Shown: positions 8,331-17,150, counted from the stretch's first letter. The stretch: DNA of 57,444 nt from Psychrobacter sp. PG1 (GCF_014897815.1 NZ_JABUZG010000056.1:1-57444), one strand, 5' to 3'. The notes: generated by a model not told the origin, from the letters alone. Numbers and translations are program-made.

Positions 8331-9439
8331 AGGACAACTCCTTTTGCCTAACATAAAAACAAGATTACTGATTTGAGCCTGACAAGTTATTTTGCTTTAG
8401 CATGTATCACATGATGAACGACAGTTCGATACGTTGTCTATAAACGGATCCTAAAATCAGTTTATAGGCTGATAAAGCAGAATGACCAACCAGTAATAAG
8501 TAACCCGATATTATCGAAAAAAAAGCAGATTTCTATCAATCAAAGCACTACGAAAAATACTTTTCTGTGGTTCGATTTTGCTAAAGATTACATTGTAAAA
8601 TATGGCTGTGGGTCGACTATAACCTAAACATCTAACAAGATTTATGGGCTATAGAATGACTGGATTTATAGTATATAGAGATGAGGATTTATGGAGGAGG
8701 GTCGTTATTGATTGACAGTCCTCTGTCTTATTATGCTCATCATCCCTGATGATATTGTCTTAATATTTCAACTTGTTATTCATGCCAATAAGTATTGCAA
8801 GAAATATTTATGAACTTATTGGGAATATATACAATATTGACTTAATTAACAATAAATAAATTTTATTTACTTTATGTAACTAAATGTTTGCTTTATGGAA
8901 ACCATGGTCAACTTATGTTAGAGAGACCAGCTAAAAAAACGGCCGTTGCTCAGGAGTTGTGCTAAAACCATATTTATATTAAGGATTTAGTTTTATAGAG
9001 GTATTAGAGCATTATTAGCAATAAAAGTCATTCATTCTATAAATATAGCCAATATTTTGCTCAATAAATATTATGGCAGAGACTATTTTTTTGGAATGGT
9101 ATTTATATGAATACGTTTTAAAGTCTAACTGTTATACCTAGTCTTAAAAGTTTTCTTCAATATTTTATATAAAAAATATTCTTTTGATCTTTATCGAAAT
9201 ACCTTGCAAAAGTTCGTAAATATTTAATTTTTATAATAGAGGTTTGAAATAGTTAAATAATCTCTAGTCAGTTAAAATGTAGCGACAGGATGTTAGTGAT
9301 TTACTTTGCCAGTATATTGATCAGATATTTACTGTTTCATGAGTAGGCAGAGGGATTAGTAAGCATTTTTAAATATCATTAATCACATCAATCCATAAAA
9401 TATACTAGCAGTATAAAATGTAAGTGAGAGGATAGCAGT
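8331..9439. other. 1.1-kb AT-rich intergenic region between two divergent transporter genes
   Basis: This is the longest stretch without a recognisable gene in the window. It should hold the divergent promoters of the DUF4212-symporter pair (minus strand) and of the AGCS transporter (plus strand). I looked for a glycine riboswitch ahead of the AGCS gene and did not find its conserved core. A GGTCGACTATA string at 8611-8621 resembles one end of the dispersed repeat seen at 14079 and 37703. No tRNA, no ORF of convincing length and no clear terminator are visible. Confidence 0.5.
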
Positions 9440-10936
9440 ATGGGTGAAGGGATAGCAGGTTGGTTTAATAGCATCGTCAATTATGGTGTCAGCATTATTT
9501 GGGGCAACAATGATTGGTTGATTGCGAGTAACCCTTGGTATGGATTACTGATGTTCGTACTGATTGGTGCGGGTCTTTATTTTACCATTGCCACACGTTT
9601 TATTCAGTTTCGCCACTTTGGGCATATGTGGCAGCTATTGCGCGTGTCCAATCAAGGGCGTAAAGATGGCGGCATCAGCTCATTTGAGGCGCTGATGACC
9701 TCATTGGCAGCGCGGGTCGGTACGGGTAACTTGGCAGGGGTCGCAATCGCGATTTACCTTGGCGGTCCGGGTGCAGTGTTTTGGATGTGGATGACTGCGA
9801 TCGTCGGTATGTCGACCAGTTTTATCGAATCAACATTAGCACAAGCCTATAAAGTGCCGCACAATGACAATGTTTACCGCGGTGGACCGGCTTATTATAT
9901 CGAAAAAGGTCTCGGTCAGCGCTGGCTAGCGATATTTTTCTCATTATGCTTATTAGTAGCGTTCGGTTTAGCCTTTAATGGCGTGCAGTCAAATACTATC
10001 GCACAAGCGACCAACGAAGCGTTTGGCGTGCCAACGTGGATGACAGGCTTGGTGTTGGTCGTATTAGTCGCGCCAGTGGTATTCGGTGGTTTGCGCTCGG
10101 TTGCGCGTATTGCGGGTAAGATCGTACCCGTTATGGCGATTCTCTATATCCTATTAGCATTGTTCATTATCGTGACGAATTTTAGTCAATTTCCAGCGGC
10201 GATTGTGTTAATTGTTAAATCGGCATTTGGTTTTGAGCAAGCAGCAGGCGGGGTGATTGGTTATGGTATTGCTCAGGCAATGATTAACGGTATCAAGCGT
10301 GGTCTGTTTTCAAACGAAGCAGGTATGGGTTCAGCGCCTAATGCGGCGGCAACGGCGAAGAGTCACCCCGATCATCCAGCGGTGCAAGGATTTATGCAAA
10401 TGCTGGGTGTGTTTATGGATACCCTTGTCATTTGTACGGCAACGGCGTCAATTATTATTTTGTCCGGTGTGGTCGATCCTAGTGTTGAGCAAGAAGGTAT
10501 TCAGCTGACTCAGTTGGCACTGTCGCAATATGTGGGTGATATGGGTGTTATCTTCGTTGCGATTGCTATTTTCTTCTTCTCTTTCACCTCCATCATTGCC
10601 AATTATAGCTATGGTGAGTCAAATCTTGAATTCATCTCTGGTGCCAAAAATGCCAAAGTCATGATCATGATATTCCGCTTTATGGTGCTTGGCATGGTAT
10701 TTGTGGGTGCTATTGCCAGTCTTCCTGCCATATGGAACTTCGCTGACTTATCAATGGGTCTAATGGCACTCGTTAACCTAGTGGCTATTTTAATCTTGTC
10801 ACCCGTAGCACTGCGCATATTGCGTGATTACGAGCGTCAGATTAAAGAAGGTAAAACCGGCGATCAAATCAAGTTTAATCCTGATGACTTTGTGAAGCTT
10901 AAAGACGAAGCCAATCGTGATGCATGGACAGATTAA
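9440..10936 (+). CDS. sodium:alanine (glycine) symporter, AGCS family
   Basis: A 498-residue inner-membrane transporter that brings in alanine or glycine with sodium. The AGCS signature is plain: the early segment ARVGTGNLAGVAIAI (about residues 90-104) and the central GLFSNEAGMGSAPNAAATA stretch (about residues 287-305). About 10-11 hydrophobic segments are present and the length is normal. The ATG is preceded by AGAGGA. It is a single-gene unit closed by the shared terminator at 10981-11016. AlsT-type naming would fit, but I leave the symbol blank because the amino acid specificity is unknown. Confidence 0.93.
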   Translation: MGEGIAGWFNSIVNYGVSIIWGNNDWLIASNPWYGLLMFVLIGAGLYFTIATRFIQFRHFGHMWQLLRVSNQGRKDGGISSFEALMTSLAARVGTGNLAGVAIAIYLGGPGAVFWMWMTAIVGMSTSFIESTLAQAYKVPHNDNVYRGGPAYYIEKGLGQRWLAIFFSLCLLVAFGLAFNGVQSNTIAQATNEAFGVPTWMTGLVLVVLVAPVVFGGLRSVARIAGKIVPVMAILYILLALFIIVTNFSQFPAAIVLIVKSAFGFEQAAGGVIGYGIAQAMINGIKRGLFSNEAGMGSAPNAAATAKSHPDHPAVQGFMQMLGVFMDTLVICTATASIIILSGVVDPSVEQEGIQLTQLALSQYVGDMGVIFVAIAIFFFSFTSIIANYSYGESNLEFISGAKNAKVMIMIFRFMVLGMVFVGAIASLPAIWNFADLSMGLMALVNLVAILILSPVALRILRDYERQIKEGKTGDQIKFNPDDFVKLKDEANRDAWTD

Positions 10937-10980
10937 TCTCACCTGATTAAAGATAAACTTGCCTCATGTTTCGAAGCCAA

Positions 10981-11016
10981 AAAAACCGCCCTTATGAATT
11001 CATAAGGGCGGTTTTT
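10981..11016. terminator. bidirectional terminator between the AGCS gene and ETF-QO
   Basis: A perfect palindrome of 36 bases (AAAAACCGCCCTTATGAA and its exact reverse complement) with A/T arms on both sides. It sits between the convergent AGCS and ETF-QO genes and can end transcription from both. Confidence 0.93.
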
Positions 11017-11049
11017 AGTATCAGCGATTAATTCTAATATTGTTTATAT

Positions 11050-12897
11050 TTACATATTAGGGTAGTTAGGGCCACCGCCACCTTCTGGCGTTACCCAAGT
11101 GATATTCTGTGAAGGATCTTTGATATCACAAGTTTTACAATGCACACAGTTTTGCGCATTGATCACAAACTTAGCTCCTTCCGCATCTTTTACTATTTCA
11201 TATACACCAGCTGGGCAGTATAAACGAGCAGGCTCAGCATATAGCGGTAAGTTAATTGAAACAGGTACCGTTGGATCAGTCAGTTTCAAATGTACCGGCT
11301 GGTCTTCTGCATGGTTAGTATTAGAGATAAATACCGATGACAGCTTGTCAAATACCAGTTTGCCATCAGGCTTGAGGTAGGTTGGCTGAAAAGCGTGATT
11401 GGCACGCTCTAACTGATCATAATCTGGCATGCTGTCATGTAAGGTAATTGGCATTTTACCCTTTAATAAGTTGTGCTCGATGAAGGTAAAAGCACCGCCC
11501 ATAAACAGACCCATGCGATGTATTGCAGGCGAGAAGTTGCGTGACTCATAGTTGTCTTGATACAACCATGACTCTTTATACATGGTGGTATAAGCAACCA
11601 CTTCATCATGCTGACGATCGGCTTGTAGTGCCTCGAAAATGGCTTCGGCGGCTAGCATGCCTGACTTCATCGATGTGTGTGTGCCTTTGATTTTAGCAGG
11701 GTTCAAGAATCCAGCATCATCACCGACCAATACACCACCTGGGAAAGTGAATTTCGGTAGAGAGTTTAAGCCACCTTTGGTTAAAGCACGTGCGCCATAG
11801 GAGATGCGCTTACCGCCTTCCAATACGTTTTTGATGACAGGATGGGTCTTTAGGCGCTGCATCTCATCGAATGGCGACATATATGGGTTGTGGTAAGACA
11901 AGTCAGCGACAAGACCAAAGCTTACTTGGTTGTTTTCATCGAAGTACAACCACCAGCCACCAGTAGAGCCAGTTTCGGTCAATGGCCAGCCAAGACCGTG
12001 CATGACCACGCCTTGCTCGTGTTTCTCAGGGGCTACGTCCCACAGCTCTTTTAGACCGATACCATAATGCTGAGGATCTGAGTCTTTATCAAGATCAAAA
12101 CGGCTGATTAAGCGCTTACCTAAATGACCACGGCTGCCTTCGGCAAAAATAGTGTATTTAGCAAGTAACTCATAACCTGGCTCAAAGCTAGGCTTGGCTT
12201 CGCCATTGGCAGCCACACCCATATCGCCCGTTAAGACACCGCGTACAGAACCGTCATCATTGTATAAAATATCATCTGCAGGGAAGCCTGGGAACATCAT
12301 GACTTCAAGCTCTTCAGCTTGTACCGCCAACCAGCGCACCACATTGCCCAAGGAGACAATATAGTTGCCATTGTTGTGCATCGGTCCTGGAATCAACGAG
12401 TCAGGTACTTTAGTAGAGCGCGTGGCTGAGTTTAGATAATAAAAGCGATCTTCGGTCGCTGGCACATTAAGCGGCGCGCCTTTTTCTTTCCAGTCTGGTA
12501 TCAGCTCGTTCAAAGCGCGTGGTTCGATGACAGCACCTGATAAGGTATGCGCACCAAACTCAGAACCTTTCTCGACCACACAAACCATAAACTCATCATT
12601 ACCAGCAGCGATAGCGAGCTGACGCAGGCGGATAGCAGCAGATAGCCCAGCAGGTCCACCACCAACAATGATAACGTCAAATTCCATGGACTCACGTTCA
12701 ATCTCAGGCTCTGCCGCGACAGCTTCTACTACTACTGGCTCTGGCGCTTTGTCGATAGCGACTGTTTCAGCTGGCACTTCTTGGGTCACAACGGCTGACT
12801 CTGCTTTATCTAGATTTGCCGTCTCTGTCGCTACTGATGGGTCAGTATTCACAGTGTCACTATCAATGACTGGCTTTTGATTGTCTTGCTCTTGCAT
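11050..12897 (-). CDS. etfD: electron transfer flavoprotein-ubiquinone oxidoreductase
   Basis: Membrane-associated flavoprotein that passes electrons from electron transfer flavoprotein to ubiquinone, linking fatty-acid and amino-acid oxidation to respiration. The FAD-binding motif VGGGPAGLSAA lies at about residues 78-88. The C terminus carries the ferredoxin-like 4Fe-4S ligands (CPAGVYE, then NCVHCKTCDIKDP), and the closing GGGGPNYPNM is typical. At 615 residues it is longer than the usual ~550: the first ~70 residues form a low-complexity, acidic, Val/Ala/Glu-rich extension before the ordinary start (MEFDVIIVGG). An internal ATG there could be the true start, but the annotated one has AGGAG upstream. 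It works with the FadB/FadA complex encoded at 44410-47891. Confidence 0.95.
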   Translation of the reverse strand: MQEQDNQKPVIDSDTVNTDPSVATETANLDKAESAVVTQEVPAETVAIDKAPEPVVVEAVAAEPEIERESMEFDVIIVGGGPAGLSAAIRLRQLAIAAGNDEFMVCVVEKGSEFGAHTLSGAVIEPRALNELIPDWKEKGAPLNVPATEDRFYYLNSATRSTKVPDSLIPGPMHNNGNYIVSLGNVVRWLAVQAEELEVMMFPGFPADDILYNDDGSVRGVLTGDMGVAANGEAKPSFEPGYELLAKYTIFAEGSRGHLGKRLISRFDLDKDSDPQHYGIGLKELWDVAPEKHEQGVVMHGLGWPLTETGSTGGWWLYFDENNQVSFGLVADLSYHNPYMSPFDEMQRLKTHPVIKNVLEGGKRISYGARALTKGGLNSLPKFTFPGGVLVGDDAGFLNPAKIKGTHTSMKSGMLAAEAIFEALQADRQHDEVVAYTTMYKESWLYQDNYESRNFSPAIHRMGLFMGGAFTFIEHNLLKGKMPITLHDSMPDYDQLERANHAFQPTYLKPDGKLVFDKLSSVFISNTNHAEDQPVHLKLTDPTVPVSINLPLYAEPARLYCPAGVYEIVKDAEGAKFVINAQNCVHCKTCDIKDPSQNITWVTPEGGGGPNYPNM

Positions 12898-13303
12898 ACC
12901 TACTCCTAAACTTTTAGTGGCTTATCTCAGGGCATCATTAGCTTAACAATTGAATAATAGACTTGCGGCGCTAACATTACTCAGACATATGGCTGCCCGA
13001 TAAAAACTGTCTTTGCGACATCAATTGACCATGTTACTGTCGAGATCCATGTATTTAAGGATATCAACACATCACGTAAAATGTGTCATTAACACAACAC
13101 CCACTTGACCATTTCAATAAAAAATCGTTACTCATTATAAAAGAAAAGTCCTACAAACACGATACGCATTTATGAGTATCGATGTTAAGGTAAGATTGAA
13201 CTAATGAGGGTGCTAAGATGATATGTTTTCATCATACCCGAAACTAAAATTTATAGTAATAATAGATTTGCCAAACTTTGAATACTAAGTAAAGGATTAT
13301 ACG
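12898..13303. other. divergent intergenic region, ETF-QO / DUF1285
   Basis: About 400 bases separate two divergently transcribed genes, so promoters for both must lie here. I see no ORF, no strong hairpin and no recognised operator. The AAAGGA ribosome binding site of the DUF1285 gene is at its right edge. Confidence 0.45.
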
Positions 13304-14050
13304 ATGAATAACAATAATGAAGACATAATTCAAAACGATGAAACGGCAGCTAAACCGCCAAAAGACGTGCTATCTGAGCTAAGTAATATGGATTCGCTCA
13401 GTCAGTATCTAAAGTCTACCGTAGGCAAACGTGAAGGACGTGCCATCCCACCATTGGATAAATGGCACCCAAAAGATGTGGCCGATATGGATCTGGTCAT
13501 AAAAGCAAATGGCGAGTGGTGGCATGAAGGCGGGCAAATGACCAGAGAGTCATTGGTGAGCTTATTTGCGACTATTTTATGGAAAGAAGACAATAATGGC
13601 ATCATTGAATATTTTTTGAAGACGCCAGTACAGAAAATCCGTATCCAAGTTGAAGATGCCCCTTTATTAATCAATGACGTCGGTATCGTCAACGAAGGCA
13701 ATAACCGTTGGCTAGAATTTACCACGACGACTGGCGATGTGGTGCGTTTAGATGATGAGCACACCATCACATTAAAGGCGTATAATCCTACAGACAATGA
13801 TACGATTGATCAGCAGACAGCTGCGATAAATACTGAAAACAGTCAGCAGACAGCAATTGATATGCAGGTACGTCCTTATATGCCCGTTAGAAATGGTTTG
13901 GACGCACTTATTGGGCGTAATACTTTTTATCACTTGACCGAAATTGGCGAATTGACAGAGCAAAATGGTGAGACGATACTGACGTTACAAAGTGGCGGAA
14001 AATCCTATGAGCTGTCGATGCCAGACAGTAATGCAAGGTCTCAAAGCTAA
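13304..14050 (+). CDS. DUF1285 domain-containing protein
   Basis: A cytoplasmic protein of 248 residues matching DUF1285: the motif PPLDKWHPKDVADMDLVI (about residues 49-66), then GEWWHEGGQMTRESLVSLFA, then a beta-rich part with EDAPLLINDV. The domain family is widespread in Proteobacteria and has no firmly assigned biochemical role. The first ~35 residues are acidic and probably disordered. The C terminus contains a Gln-rich stretch (about residues 168-190) not usual in the family. The start is preceded by AAAGGA. It is a single gene. Confidence 0.85.
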   Translation: MNNNNEDIIQNDETAAKPPKDVLSELSNMDSLSQYLKSTVGKREGRAIPPLDKWHPKDVADMDLVIKANGEWWHEGGQMTRESLVSLFATILWKEDNNGIIEYFLKTPVQKIRIQVEDAPLLINDVGIVNEGNNRWLEFTTTTGDVVRLDDEHTITLKAYNPTDNDTIDQQTAAINTENSQQTAIDMQVRPYMPVRNGLDALIGRNTFYHLTEIGELTEQNGETILTLQSGGKSYELSMPDSNARSQS

Positions 14051-14078
14051 GTATCTGTCAAATGATTTACGGCTTAGA

Positions 14079-14186
14079 TATAGTCAATCCTATATAAATC
14101 AGATACGGTGTCAGGTTCGCTTAGTCTACTATTTGTAGTACTTTCGCTTGCCCTCCTTGTATCCAAATTATATTGAACCGACTATA
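14079..14186. repeat. dispersed ~108-bp element, copy A
   Basis: The segment is bounded by TATAGTC at 14079-14085 and its complement GACTATA at 14180-14186; the ends form an imperfect terminal inverted repeat (TATAGTC-n7-TATAA). Inside is a CGCTTAG ... ATTTGTA ... CTTGTATC order of motifs that recurs at 37703-37788. It is noncoding and looks like a small nonautonomous repeat. No target duplication is evident. Confidence 0.55.
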
Positions 14187-14220
14187 GCGATAAATCACTA
14201 GATAATTACTGTAGTATGCC

Positions 14221-14255
14221 AAACAGCAAACAGCAAACAGCAAACAGCAAACAGC
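14221..14255. repeat. five tandem copies of AAACAGC
   Basis: Five perfect head-to-tail copies of the heptamer AAACAGC lie 41-75 bases upstream of the first possible murI start. A stop codon in the murI frame at 14263 separates the array from the coding sequence, so the repeat is untranslated in that frame. A perfect heptameric array is prone to slip-strand length change. Confidence 0.9.
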
Positions 14256-14298
14256 ATAAAGATGACAATATGTATATAAAAATGGCAGTAGAGTAGTG

Positions 14299-15306
14299 AT
14301 GGATATTGCTGCAAGTAATAGCTTAAATAGGGTGAAAATGCGCTCAGATAGCCTTGATGGTAAATATGTTGAGCATGTCGAGAATGCAACTAATGCTAAA
14401 GCTGACATCCATAAAATGAATCTCGGCACAGTTATAAATAATAAAAAGCGCAATGCGCCAATCGGATTGTTTGACTCTGGTGTCGGTGGACTGTCTGTTT
14501 ATCTACATTTGGCACAGCAGTTGCCTGCCGAGCGTTATGTCTATTATGCAGACACCTTAAATGTGCCTTATGGTAATCGTGATAGCGCTGATATTGAAGC
14601 GTTGACTTTAACAGCCGTTGATTGGTTGTATAAGCAGGGCTGCAAGCTCATTGTTATTGCTTGTAATAGCGCCTCAGCCTATGCTTTGGAAACAGCCAGA
14701 CGGCGTTATCCGCAGCTGCCTATCGTCGGATTAGTCCCGGCGCTAAAGCCCGCCATATCGGCGAGCAAAACTGGTCGCGTGGTCGTTTTAGCGACTAAAG
14801 CTACCTTGAATGGCACATTGCTTAATGAGGTCATCGATCACTTTGCCAAACCCAACAATACGGTAGTGACCAAATATTTTGATCCGCAATTGGTACCTTG
14901 GGTCGAGGCGGGAATGCCAGAGCAGGACGATACTGTTTTAAGATTACGCCAGCAGCTCACATTATTTGCTCATGATGGCGTTGATCAATTGGTACTAGGC
15001 TGTACGCACTATCCATTTTTCAAAACGTTTTTGTTAGATGAGATTGCTCAGCAGCAATTGGCGATGCAGGTCGTTGATTCTGGACAAGCGATTGCTGAGC
15101 GAGTTAAGCAGCTATTGGCTGCAAACCAGCTGTCTGCATTGGTTGACAATACCCCAGATGATCATTGTTTAGAAACAACTGACAGAACAAAAGTTGTCAT
15201 TCGACCGCCATTGATTTTTTATGCGACTAAGTTCGATGATAAACTGGGTACTTTAATAGCGCGTTTGCTTGGCAAAGACGCCATCTTGCAATACTGTTCT
15301 GAATAG
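14299..15306 (+). CDS. murI: glutamate racemase
   Basis: Makes D-glutamate from L-glutamate for peptidoglycan. The core begins at PIGLFDSGVGGLSV (about residues 54-67 from this start). Both catalytic cysteines are visible, in IACNSASA and in LGCTHYPF. The translation start is uncertain: GTG at 14296, ATG at 14299, ATG at 14338 and ATG at 14416 are all in frame and none has a strong ribosome binding site. Family members usually begin only 5-15 residues before the IGLFDSG motif, which favours 14416; an N-terminal extension of about 40 residues results if 14299 is right. It may share a transcript with the DUF4062 gene 165 bases downstream. Confidence 0.93.
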   Translation: MDIAASNSLNRVKMRSDSLDGKYVEHVENATNAKADIHKMNLGTVINNKKRNAPIGLFDSGVGGLSVYLHLAQQLPAERYVYYADTLNVPYGNRDSADIEALTLTAVDWLYKQGCKLIVIACNSASAYALETARRRYPQLPIVGLVPALKPAISASKTGRVVVLATKATLNGTLLNEVIDHFAKPNNTVVTKYFDPQLVPWVEAGMPEQDDTVLRLRQQLTLFAHDGVDQLVLGCTHYPFFKTFLLDEIAQQQLAMQVVDSGQAIAERVKQLLAANQLSALVDNTPDDHCLETTDRTKVVIRPPLIFYATKFDDKLGTLIARLLGKDAILQYCSE

Positions 15307-15471
15307 GCGCAGCTAAAGGTGTTTATATCAAACCCATAACCATAATATTGATATATTAAAAATAAATTGAGCTTATTTTTATAAGATTATGCTAGGCTGT
15401 GCAACACAAGATATTTGTGCTCTATTTTATATCATATTATTCTATGTCATGACCTAAGCTTAGAGGTGATT

Positions 15472-16470
15472 GTGCCAAACCGTCGCTATCATATTCACAT
15501 CATATGCGCTGACAATGATGAATTGTTGGTCTTGGACAGCTTGGCGATATTTTTTCAGTCGCGGGCTTTCTTGACCTATGATGTGTCGAGCCAATTGCCA
15601 AAAGCATCGCTATATGGTCGACAATGTATCGACTCCTGCGATTATGCACTGATGCTCATTGGAGACAGTTATGGCACCGTGCAAAGGAATGGCGTTAGCC
15701 AAATGCATTTGAGCTATTTGAATGCCAAAGCCAAGCTCAAACCGTTAATCATCTTAATCAAAAATCATCATCCAGATGCGAGTATCAGTCGTCAACTGCA
15801 AGAATTTATTAAGTCGGTAACTCGGCAGGACAATACGATATATTATTATGATACAGAAACGGATATTGAGCCATTACTTGTACAAGCTTACTATAACGCA
15901 GTGACCAATCATCAGGTCGTTGGTGGATGGCTGAGAGCTAATGAGGAAATGATTAAATTTAGCAAGCAAACCGTGGCGGAACGGTTTGCAGATCTATTGT
16001 CTACTGACAAAACGCTAAAGGAAAATAACCCACCTGCTGATGAATTCGTCTCTGATGATGTGAGTAAGCCAATTGTATTGTTAGAAGCTTTTGATATTCA
16101 ATATAGCGCTCAAGCTTATGCAGGTGGCAACCTGACGGATGTTACCAGACCCATGACCTTAACATGGCAAGAGATATTGATCGTCTTAATGAAAATACCG
16201 GCGACCTTTTCGAGCTATGGCTTGCAAAATGCTATGAATCGTTTAATAGCGTCAAAAGCTGAGCAAGACATCAAAAAAGAGATGCCGAATGTCCATGCCG
16301 TCTCGCGCTGCCAAATTTCTCAAGATGATTTGAATCAGCTACAACGTCAGCTAGTGGGTGCAAACTGGATACAGCTCACAACCTATGGCACTCGCGTCTC
16401 GCAAGAACTTTGGAAGTTGACCTTTCATGCAAAAAATCTATTGAACGAAGTCCATCATAACTCCCAATGA
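15472..16470 (+). CDS. DUF4062 domain-containing protein
   Basis: A cytoplasmic protein of about 332 residues. The N-terminal ~150 residues fit DUF4062: a first strand YHIHIICADNDE, then SLYGRQCIDSCDYALMLIGD with a following SYG, then SQMHLSYLNAKAK and KPLIILIK. DUF4062 often sits at the front of multidomain signalling NTPases and related conflict proteins; here the remainder is short (~105 residues at the C terminus, about residues 225-332) and looks like an alpha-helical, winged-helix-like region. The GTG at 15472 has AGAGGTG just upstream and is preferred over a TTG at 15415. The function is not known, and no NTPase motif is visible. Confidence 0.72.
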   Translation: MPNRRYHIHIICADNDELLVLDSLAIFFQSRAFLTYDVSSQLPKASLYGRQCIDSCDYALMLIGDSYGTVQRNGVSQMHLSYLNAKAKLKPLIILIKNHHPDASISRQLQEFIKSVTRQDNTIYYYDTETDIEPLLVQAYYNAVTNHQVVGGWLRANEEMIKFSKQTVAERFADLLSTDKTLKENNPPADEFVSDDVSKPIVLLEAFDIQYSAQAYAGGNLTDVTRPMTLTWQEILIVLMKIPATFSSYGLQNAMNRLIASKAEQDIKKEMPNVHAVSRCQISQDDLNQLQRQLVGANWIQLTTYGTRVSQELWKLTFHAKNLLNEVHHNSQ

Positions 16471-16746
16471 TTCGCACTCTGCACTAATAATATTCCTGCC
16501 TTCCTCATTTAAAAATAGTCATAGCCTGTCTGCTGTAAAGAGCACACGTGTGGCTGTGACTACGTTTTGTAATACAAAGCATACGCGTCAACGGTTGTGA
16601 ATCCATTTAAGACTGGTAATATTAAGACTAATCAGAGATTGATAATAAATACATTATTTATATTAAAATTACTGACTTATATATTGTATACATACAAATC
16701 GGATGTATATAAATCGCATAATAATACTGACTAAGGAGAGCACCTG

Positions 16747-17046
16747 ATGAGTAACGCTAAAAACGATGCATTAAAAAAAGAGCTTGATGGCTTAGAAGAA
16801 TCTATGCATGCTGCCGAGCAGTTTCATACACTAGAAGAGCAAGTAGCGGACATGAAACGTCGCGGTATCGACCCTAGCCAAGCTTATAAAGACTTGGACA
16901 GAAAAGAAGAAGATGCTGATTGGGGTGATGCTACTTGGAAAGAAAACGGCAAGTGGGAACCAAAAACGCCTGCTGATCTAGATGAAAAAGCACGTGAGAA
17001 CTGGGATGGTGATAATGGCAAACCGAACCCACCACCGATCGTTTAA
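16747..17046 (+). CDS. small acidic hypothetical protein
   Basis: I do not recognise a family. The 99-residue product is hydrophilic with no membrane segment. Residues 1-45 are charged and likely helical, possibly a coiled coil (KKELDGLEESMHAAEQF then LEEQVADMKRRGIDP). The second half is rich in Trp, Asp and Lys with repeated short W-centred motifs (DADWGDATW, GKWEPKTP, ENWDGDNG) and ends in a proline run. A good ribosome binding site (AAGGAG) precedes the ATG. Its transcript formerly ended at the hairpin that is now split by the IS at 17106. Confidence 0.75.
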   Translation: MSNAKNDALKKELDGLEESMHAAEQFHTLEEQVADMKRRGIDPSQAYKDLDRKEEDADWGDATWKENGKWEPKTPADLDEKARENWDGDNGKPNPPPIV

Positions 17047-17084
17047 GTTGACAATTGACTAAAAACTAAAGAATGAACCTTATG

Positions 17085-17105
17085 AAAAAAGCCACGTTAT
17101 TATTA
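17085..17105 (+). terminator. left half of a terminator interrupted by the IS, with target copy
   Basis: AAAAAAGCCACGTTA (17085-17099) is the left arm of a hairpin whose right arm, TAACGTGGCTTTTTT, lies beyond the IS (18528-18542). The bases TTA at 17103-17105 repeat at 18527-18529 and are the 3-bp target duplication. Removing the IS plus one TTA restores a 15-bp perfect stem with the 4-base loop TTAT, a bidirectional terminator for the converging genes ending at 17046 and 18576. Confidence 0.88.
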
Positions 17106-17119
17106 TGAACTGACCCCCA
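17106..17119 (+). repeat. IS left terminal inverted repeat
   Basis: TGAACTGACCCCCA, matching perfectly the reverse complement of 18513-18526. Further inward the two ends diverge. Confidence 0.93.
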
Positions 17120-17150
17120 TAAATTGGACATAATTTATGGGGGTTATTTT
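17114..17150 (+). promoter_or_regulatory. hairpin at the IS left end, terminator-like and covering the orfA start region
   Basis: CCCCCATAAATT (17114-17125) pairs perfectly with AATTTATGGGGG (17132-17143) across a 6-base loop and is followed by TTATTTT and then the orfA ATG at 17151. The GGGGG that could serve as the orfA ribosome binding site is buried in the stem. On a transcript entering from outside, the fold would block translation and may end transcription; a transcript starting inside the IS past the left arm would escape. This is a known self-restraint principle in several IS families; here it is inferred. Confidence 0.7.

Noticed and set aside
8900..9000. Possible glycine riboswitch ahead of the AGCS transporter
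   Set aside because: AGCS genes are often under glycine riboswitches and GAGAGACC looked suggestive, but the conserved aptamer core and the tandem arrangement are not present.
14221..14255. CRISPR-like array
   Set aside because: The seven-base units are contiguous with no spacers and there are no cas genes in the window; it is a simple tandem repeat.
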